From contig OY294070.1 in assembly GCA_958510875.1 (NCBI GenBank), positions 20,575,631-20,639,630 of the forward strand: DNA of 64,000 nucleotides, given 5' to 3'. Source of the stretch: Endomychus coccineus (lineage: Eukaryota > Arthropoda > Insecta > Coleoptera > Endomychidae). Below the pieces are notes generated by a model. That model was not told the origin of the DNA and searched no databases. It saw only the letters and a list, made by a program, of their open reading frames with translations. Of this stretch, positions 50,101 to 59,100 are shown one piece after another; the stretch's first letter is position 1, and every line of letters starts with the position of its first letter. Position numbers and translations under genes: made by a program.

Positions 50101-53100
50101 TGGGTGGCCCACCGAATTCGGGTTCTTTCTTTATAATGTCCAAAGACGAACCGGACAAAGGTCTTTCGTTCGGCAGACTACTGCTTGGTGGCAAATATCC
50201 CGGCACTTTCACATCCTTCAAACTTTGCAAGGGATCCACCGTTGGTATCGCGGGCACGTGCGTAGGATGCGGCGGCACAAAACCACCCGATTGGCTCATG
50301 CTGCTCGTTACGATGGCGGCGGCGGATGCGGGAGTGTGTGACTGGGAGTGTGATGATATGTTGCTTTGAGAATATTGAGGCAGACTGTTCATGTGATTGT
50401 GTGGAGGTATGGGAATACTCTGGGGTATACTGCAATCGGGGATTTCTTGTTTGATTTTCAAGTTTTGTGGCTCTGTTTGATTGGTGATTACACTCGGTGG
50501 TTTATCTAGAGCCAATGGAACACCTGCAAATAAAAAATTCCTATTAAATACGCTAGAAACCTTGAGGCAAGTAACAATCAACGATGGGTAGGCGGGGCCT
50601 CCGCAGCGCATTGCAGTAATCTAGCCTACTTTCGTGACAAAGATCGCTGCCAAATTATCAAATTTATTTGGAAATACAATTTGGAGGGCATTGTGCATTG
50701 TTTGAAGTGAATTTATTCCATTTACTTTGAAAATTGGATAACTAACAATCCAATTCAATTTCAGCGGTATTCAATAGGTTTTGGAAATACAGTTTTGAGG
50801 GCCTTGTGCACTGTTTGAAGTGAATTTATTCCATTTACTTTGAAAATTGGATAACTAACAATCCAATTCAATTTCAGCGGTATTCAATAGGTTTTGGAAA
50901 TACAGTTTTGAGGGCCTTGTGCACTGTTTGAAGTGAATTTATTCCATTTACTTTGAAAATTGGATAACTAACAATCCAATTCAATTTCAGCGGTATTCAA
51001 TAGGTTTTGGAAATACAGTTTTGAGGGCCTTGTGCACTGTTTGAAGTGAATTTATTCCATTTACTTTGAAAATTGGATAACTAACAATCCAATTCAATTT
51101 CAGCGGTATTCAATAGGTTTTGGAAATACAGTTTTGAGGGCCTTGTGCACTGTTTGAAGTGAATTTATTCCATTTACTTTGAAAATTGGATAACTAACAA
51201 TCCAATTCAATTTCAGCGGTATACAATAGGTTTTGGAAATACAGTTTTGAGGGCCTTGTGCACTGTTTGAAGTGAATTTATTCTATTTACTTTGAAAATT
51301 GGATAACTAACAATCCAATTCAATTTCAGCGGTATTCAATAGGTTTTGGAAATACAGTTTTGAGGGCCTTGTGCACTGTTTGAAGTGAATTTATTCCATT
51401 TACTTTGAAAATTGGATGCCAATCCAATTCAATTTCAGCGGTACTCAATAAGTTTTTGAAATACAGTTTTGAGGGCCTTGTGCACTGTTTGAAGTGAATT
51501 TATTCCATTTACTTTGAAAATTGGATAACTAACAATCCAATTCAATTTCAGCGGTACTCAATAGGTTTTGGAAATAAAGTTTTGAGGGTCTTGTGCACTG
51601 TTTGAAGTGAATTTATTCCATTTACTTTGAAAATTGGATAACTAACAATCCAATTCAATTTCAGCGGTACTCAATAGGTTTTGGAAATACAGTTTTGAGG
51701 GTCTTGTGCACTGTTTGAAGTGAATTTATTCCATTTACTTTGAAAATTGGATAACTAACAATTCAATTCAATTTCAGCGGTACTCAATAGGTTTTGGAAA
51801 TACAAATTTGAGGACCTTGTGCACTGTTTGAAGTGAATTTATTCCATTTACTTTGAAAATTGGATAACTAACAATTCAATTCAATTTCAGCGGTACTCAA
51901 TAGGTTTTGGAAATACAAATTTGAGGACCTTGTGCACTGTTTGAAGTGAATTTATTCCATTTACTTTGAAAATTGGATAACTAACAATTCAATTCAATTT
52001 CAGCGGTACTCAATAGGTTTTGGAAATACAGTTTTGAGGGTCTTGTGCACTGTTTGAAGTGAATTTATTCCATTTACTTTGAAAATTGGATAACTAACAA
52101 TTCAATTCAATTTCAGCGGTACTCAATAGGTTTTGGAAATACAATTTTGAGGACCTTGTGCACTGTTTGAAGTGAATTTATTCCCTTTACTTTGAAAATT
52201 GGACAACTAACAATCCAATTCAATTTCAGCGGTACTCAATAGGTTTTGGAAATACAGTTTTGAGGGCCTTGTGCACTGTTTGAAGTGAATTTATTCCATT
52301 TACTTTGAAAATTGGATGACTAACAATCCAATTCAATTTCAGCGGTACTCAATAGGTTGACATTTTTTGTGTGAACTTTAAACTGTAACTTTCGTTTTAT
52401 TGTGTTTTTGCCAGTAGTTTATTACGCAAAACGTTTATGTTATTCCCATTATCTTTTCAAGGGAAAGTCGTAAAACTAAGGACATGTTCAACAGAGCTGA
52501 GGCAATGACCAAAAAGTTAATAGTTGGATGTGAATTTAAACTTCCAATTTGACCATTAACAAAAATATATTTTTTTGTTTCAGTAATTGATGTTTTGGAA
52601 ATGATCATTCTCAAGAAATATATTTTCACATTGCATACTTAAACATTGTACTAATTTATAGGTTTCCATTGAATTATAGTTATTAATATTTTTCAAATGA
52701 TTAGTAACCTTCATTAATTATAAAATTTTTCTTTTGTTCAATTTTTTTTTTGCATAATCCATTTTGTTAATATTTGTATGGAAATTTCAGTTTCATTTTT
52801 ATTCCAATTTTCATTCAGATTAAAATTCAAAATATAATTTCCAATTATTAGATTAACACTTTTAAAATCTATCTTTGTTTTAATAATCATTGGAAACAAT
52901 AGCAACTTCAATTTTGTTAAATTTATGAAATTCCATAATCCAATTTTTATTTTAATAATCACTTGAAATATTCGTGATTACATTGAAAAAAAAATTTTTT
53001 TTTAATAATTTATGCAACAACTTTTTTTTTGTCATAATCATATTGTAAAATTTGTAGATTTGATAACTATTTTTCAAACGATTAATACATCAATTTATAT

Positions 53101-56100
53101 TTCAAACATTTTCGTTCGAGTACTGTATTGTACAAAGAATTCACTCCAATAAACGACCACAAAACATGAAAACTCCGATTGAAAAAAAATAAAATCAGTA
53201 ATTAATTAATTTTCTTAGGCGTTGCTCGAATTTTGGATATATTTTTTCTTTTAATTATATGGCAATAGTTAACTTCTCAGATCTATTTTATTTCAACTGT
53301 TTGAATAAATGAAAAACTACAATATTTCCCAAGAAGAATAAATTGTCCAGTTCTTTTTCAATGTTTGCGTATTTCCGCTGCGAAATCTACCTTTTTTTTT
53401 AAATTAATAATCACAGCAAAATTGATGTAGAATTTTATAATTTTTACTCCAACCTCCTGTACTTTGTGAGTTTTTGGATATATTTTTCTTCTAATTATGT
53501 GACAATAAATAACTTCTGAGACCTATTTTATTTCAACTCTTTGAATAAATGAAAAATTACAATATTTCCTAATAAGAATAAATTATTCATTCTTTTTCAA
53601 TTTTTACCTTTTTCCAATGCGAAATTGATACGAAGTTTTGTAATAAATATTTTGTTTCAAAGTATCAATTATTTTAATAGTTTTTATTCCAATCTCTTGT
53701 ACTTTGTGAGTTTTTGGATATATTTTTCTTATAATTATGTGGCAATAAATAACTTGTCAGATCTATTTTATTTAAACTGTTTGAATAAATGAAAAACTAC
53801 TATATTTACTAATTAATAAGAATAAATTATTCATTCTTTTTCAATTTTTACCTTTTTCCAATGCGAAATTGATATGAAATTTTATAATAAATATTTTGTT
53901 TCAAAGTATTAATTATTTTAATAGTTTTTATTCAATTTCAAAAGAAAAAATCACAGCAAAATTAATGTAGAATTTTATAATTCTATTCCTGTAGTTTGTG
54001 AGTTTTTGGATATATTTTTTCTTTTAATTATGTGGTAATAAATAACTTCTCAGATCTATTTTATTTCAACTGTTTGAATAATTAAAAAACTACAATATTT
54101 CCTAATAAAAATTAATTGTCTAGTTATTTTTCAATTTTAACTTTTTCCACTGTGAAATTGATATGGAATTTTATAAAAAATATTTTGTTCCAAAGTATTA
54201 ATTATTTTAATAGTTTTCATTTAATTTTAAAATTACACAGCAAAATTGATGTAGAATTTCATAATTCTTATCCAACTTCCTGTACTTTAAGAATAAATAT
54301 TTTCTTTAATATTATTATTAATTAACACATTTTTCATTGAATTGTGAAATTAAAAATCATAATTATGGACATTAAAATTCCAAAAAGATGAACAAAATTT
54401 TGTATCAAAAATGTATGGAAATCATCTGATTTTATTAACAGAAAAATAATCCTGACAATTAAAAAAATTACCTAGATTTCAAGATAATTACCTTGCAAAT
54501 ATCCAAAATGTCCCATCTGTTGATTACCACCGATCGTAACCAAATTACCACTTTGCATCAAACTAGGCAACGGAGGTTGACCAATCGCGCTCGAACCAAT
54601 TGTGGGCACGTCCGGTCTTTCCGGTCTGTCCAGCCGTTCCGGTCTCTCCAGCTTTTCCACTCGCTTTTCTTCCTCGAATTCATTCACTCGACCCCCACTT
54701 TGTTGCATCTGGTTCATCGGAATTACGGTCGGAATGTTCAACGGTTGCTGCGCCTGATTGAACTCTCTCGAACCGCTCGTCAATTCCATCGGTTCGTCTC
54801 TCGGTTCCAACTTGACAACGGCATTTATTTCGTCGCCGGTCGGTTCTTTGTTCGGGGTCGGGTTGAAACCGAACGGTTCCGGCTTCAATGGATCCTGCAA
54901 GTACGAATGGTTCATATTGACGATCTGCTCGTTGGTCCGATCCAATTGGGGATCTTTCAGATTCAGCGGATGACTAGAGATGAGGCTATCTTTAAGATTT
55001 AGTGGATGATTCGGGGGGATGTGATTTATGTGGGGGTCATTGAAATAATTCAATTGGTCTTTGAGGTCCTTCAAAGACATCAAAGGTTCCGGTGCGGGTA
55101 CAAATTCTTCCTTGATGACAGTCTTCTCCATGGTGATAACTCTAGGAATAATTAATTCCGTCTTAATTTTATCCATATGAAGTTCTTTTTCTTCCTCCTT
55201 GAACTCCTCTGTTTTATTAAACCCAGTTTCAGGTTTTATGTTCTCCTTTTTAATTTCTTGGGAAAACTTCAATGATTGCGGATTGAATTTCATATTTTTT
55301 CCTTCTGGGTTATTCTCCATATTGCATTTAATCAAATTCTTCCTTTCGTTCAAATCATCGGGTAGACGAATTGACACATTTAGAGGCATGATATTTTCGG
55401 GAACTTTGTTAGAAGTTATAACTGGAACCGTTGCAACAGGAGCGACTACCGCAACGGCCACGGGTTTTTCTTCTTCTTCCACTTTCGGTTTAGCGACCAC
55501 AGTATCTTCAACAATCACATTATTGTTGATAGTGTTCGATAGATTGGTCAAACTGGTCGAAATATTAACGTCTGCATTGGGTGTCCCAGGAAGTGTTGGG
55601 AGACTGTTTTCGGGACTGTCTTCCGGTTCCGTGTTTTCTACTTCGTCGTTTATGGAACCGGAATCCGTGGTCACGCTCGAGGGACTTTCCGCGCGTTCCC
55701 GTTTCTTCTTGAACAGTATCAAATCTTTGTCTTCTTCGCTTTCGTCGGGTTTATCTTGTGGGCGTTTGCGATTCTTGGTAGGCGTTTCTGGTTTCGGTTT
55801 TTTCTTGCCCGGGGTGTTAGGTGTCGTGGTGGTACCGGTTGTCGACGTTGGTGTTTTCTCATTGGAGTTATTATTGTTGTTCATATTATGTTGTTTGATG
55901 GGCGTTTTGGGTTCGGGAGTTTCGGTACCGCCGCGTTTTGGTCGTGCGCGATTCGAAGTCTGCTCTTTGGCCGCTTTGTTTCTCGTTCGCATACGTTGGG
56001 GGATTTCGTCCGGATTATCTATAAAATATATATATTCAAGGCTTCATCGACACCACCAATTCTAGAAAAGTTTGGAAATGCTTATATAAGTCAATACGGA

Positions 56101-59100
56101 CCTGTCGAAATCAAGTCGTCTATAGCAGGAGGAGCTATAACGGGTGGTAATTCATTCGTTTTCTTCAGATGAACTCGACAATCCCAACACAGTATCTGTC
56201 TTTCTTTACCACCAGGCTGCCAATCTTTAGAATCTTGAAAAGAAGAGAAAATGATAAAGAAAGATAATAAAAAATATTATAACCAGCAGAGGTGGCGAGA
56301 GGGTTGAGAAGATTTAAATCAGTTGAATAAAATTAAATATTAAAATCATGATTGAAATCTAAAAATCTAGTATTAGGTTACTTAAAAACATATTTATTCA
56401 TAAAAATAAACCTTCAAATCCTTTTAATATAAAATAAACCTTGATGCATTTTTATATTTACTATAACACTTGAAAAAATAAACTTTAGAAAAAAACACGA
56501 TGTAGTAATCCGAGAAATTATCACTTATGGGTTCCCTTGAAATTAATTCAATTTAATTCGAAATTACGTTTTATAAATTATTATATCTTGGCGACGATCT
56601 GTTTAGTAAATCGATATCTCCTATTCGAAGCACCGACTTCTGGGCCAGCAAGGAAGTATGCTCAGCACGAGGCCAGTGGAACTTTACCCTAAGTCAGGGG
56701 AAATCCACGTGGAGTTGAAAAGGGTCTTCATGGACTATTATTGTGCCTAGTCATATTCCTATAGGTCGCTTTCATAACATATGGGCGGGGGCTGCCCCCG
56801 CTGTTCTAAAATATTTTCTAAGCTTTCCGCGTGGAGTGGCCCCCGCTTCAATGGTTTCATAAGAACTAATTACCTTTGGAAAAAAAAAGAGTTCTCAACC
56901 ACCTACTCGTTCGGTAAGCTAATTTTCTCGTCCAGCCTATTCTACCTAGATTCTACTGAAAGTAATTTAAATATTTTTAATTTTCTTCCCATTGTTGTTA
57001 ATAATCCTGATATCATATTTTTTGAAATTAATTAATATCCTGTGTGTCAGTCAGTATTGTAACAAACTAAATTCAAGTAATTAGATAGAGATTGAATTAA
57101 TTTATCAAGTTGTGTTCAAATAAGTGTACAGTCAACGAAGAAATTCTTTAAATTCAATGGACTCCATAAAAGCGCAACCTACGTTAAATTTTGCTTAGAT
57201 GTGTACGTAGTATTTGTGCAACAGTAGTTATTTATTCCTAGGGTGTAAAACAGCGCTGGATTTGTGCACATCTTGTGGCAGTTCGATAACACCCATAATT
57301 TAATCCGGCGTAGAGTGTGTACATTCTCTGTGCCTTACTTCAACCAGGGATTTGTGATATTAGACCGACAGGGTAAGTGCAATTTGATTGCCAGAGAACA
57401 ATTGCTATATTCACTTTAACCTCTGAGAGTAATAATTTAACCTTCAGATCTCGCTCCACCCCCCAATTTTATTTTGTTAATATTTATATTCCTTCCAGCC
57501 CTTCAGGCTAGTTTGAGTATTCATGCGTAAGTCCTCTTATCGAAGATCACTTAGGACTTAGGGGAAAGGATAGAGTATCAGGTCGTTAGGCTTGCCCCAG
57601 GTTACCAAGGAGAGAGGAACCCTTCTTTAATTCCAAATATTATCTATAAATCATCGGCATGGTCGAGCGCGAAATCGATCACTGTTTTGCTAATTAGCTC
57701 TGCTTCCAACTCTCTTAAGAGAACCTGAGCAGGTACTCGCTCGCTGGCGAAAGGGGTAGAATAAGCGACATTAATAACCTTCTCCCAGGTTGTCACCTGG
57801 GGTACCTGAATTCGACCAGTCTTGGTATTCATATGCTATCATTGCCATAACCCGATTTTGGCCTAACTTTATAATCGTGTTGTTGTTTCTTCGAGTTTGG
57901 AAATAGATAAAAATCGAAGGGGGCCTAATCTGGAGAATATGGTGGATGACGAACCAATACGTAGCGCAATTCATGCGATTTTTCCATTGCGACTGTGGAC
58001 CTGTATGCCGGTGAGTTGGTGGCAGAGCACTTTTTTCTTTACCAAATGCGGCCGCTTTCGCTTCAAATCGGCGTTGAATCGATCCAACAGCTCTGCATAA
58101 TATACGCCGGTGATCGTTTTGCCTTTTTCATGGTAATAGATATGGAGGATACCGTGTGCATCATAAAAAAAATGTTACCATGACTTTGTTGGCCGATAAA
58201 CCTTCTTTGGCCTTTTTCGACGTCGATTCGCCAGGACAAGTCTACTGTTTCGACTGTTTTTTGGCCTCTGGTGTGTTGTGATGGATCCATGTTTCGTCCA
58301 CAGTTACGAAACGGCGCTCAAAGTCCTTATCGCGCTTGAACATCGCCAAACACTCCTTTGAAGTTGTCACACGGTCGCGCTTGTTGTCAACAGCGAGCAA
58401 ACGCGGCACCATCTAGCAGATAGCTTTCTCATATTCGATAATTTGTGCAATCTCGTGCACTTTAACTCGCCGATTATCCAATATCATACCATGGATTTTA
58501 TCGACGATTTCTGGCGTTGTAACCTTAATTGGACGGCCAGAACGTTAGTCGTCCTTTGTGGTCACACTACTACAACGAAAATCAGTAAACCACTTGTGAA
58601 TCGTTCCAATCGATGAGGTGTGTTATGGTTTAACAAGCGATCCTTTGGTTTGCGTTTGTTTTTTCCATACAAGAAAGAATGTTTAACCAGGACTTTTTCC
58701 ATGTTTACAAAAATCTTCAAGGTTGCTTGATTTCGGTGGGTGTCAAAACAGAACTAAATGACATAACAGACTGAACATTTTAATGCGTTCTAGTTAAAGA
58801 TGGTACATCACAAATGTCATATGAGATTTTCGATTGTGGCGCCATCTATTTTGTTTTTCAGGAACTTTTCACCTTGCCCTCGTATATCATATTTTTTGGT
58901 ACATCACAATTGTCTTATGAGATTTCCGATTGTGGCGCCATCTGTTTTATTTTTCAGGGACTTTTCACCTTGCCCTCGTACAATTATGTTGTTTTCGTTG
59001 AAGAAGGTACTTACTTTATTTGGTAAGCACTAACAGTTTGTGAATTACATTTAAGATTTAAAATAATTTGTCTTATTTGATTTAATGAGTAAAGATCTTC

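Noticed and set aside
54116..54325. Candidate small gene in the AT-rich intron
   Set aside because: Low-complexity Phe/Leu/Ile/Asn composition within degenerate AT-rich repeats, with no domain and no splice context.
55199..56065. 288-residue + strand open frame
   Set aside because: It is the antisense shadow of the large Gug exon, whose minus-strand frame is in phase with neighbouring exons and has the conserved content.
57061..57600. Possible solo LTR
   Set aside because: No matching ends, primer-binding site or target duplication could be found; only a GC shift and a minus-strand AATAAA near 57470.
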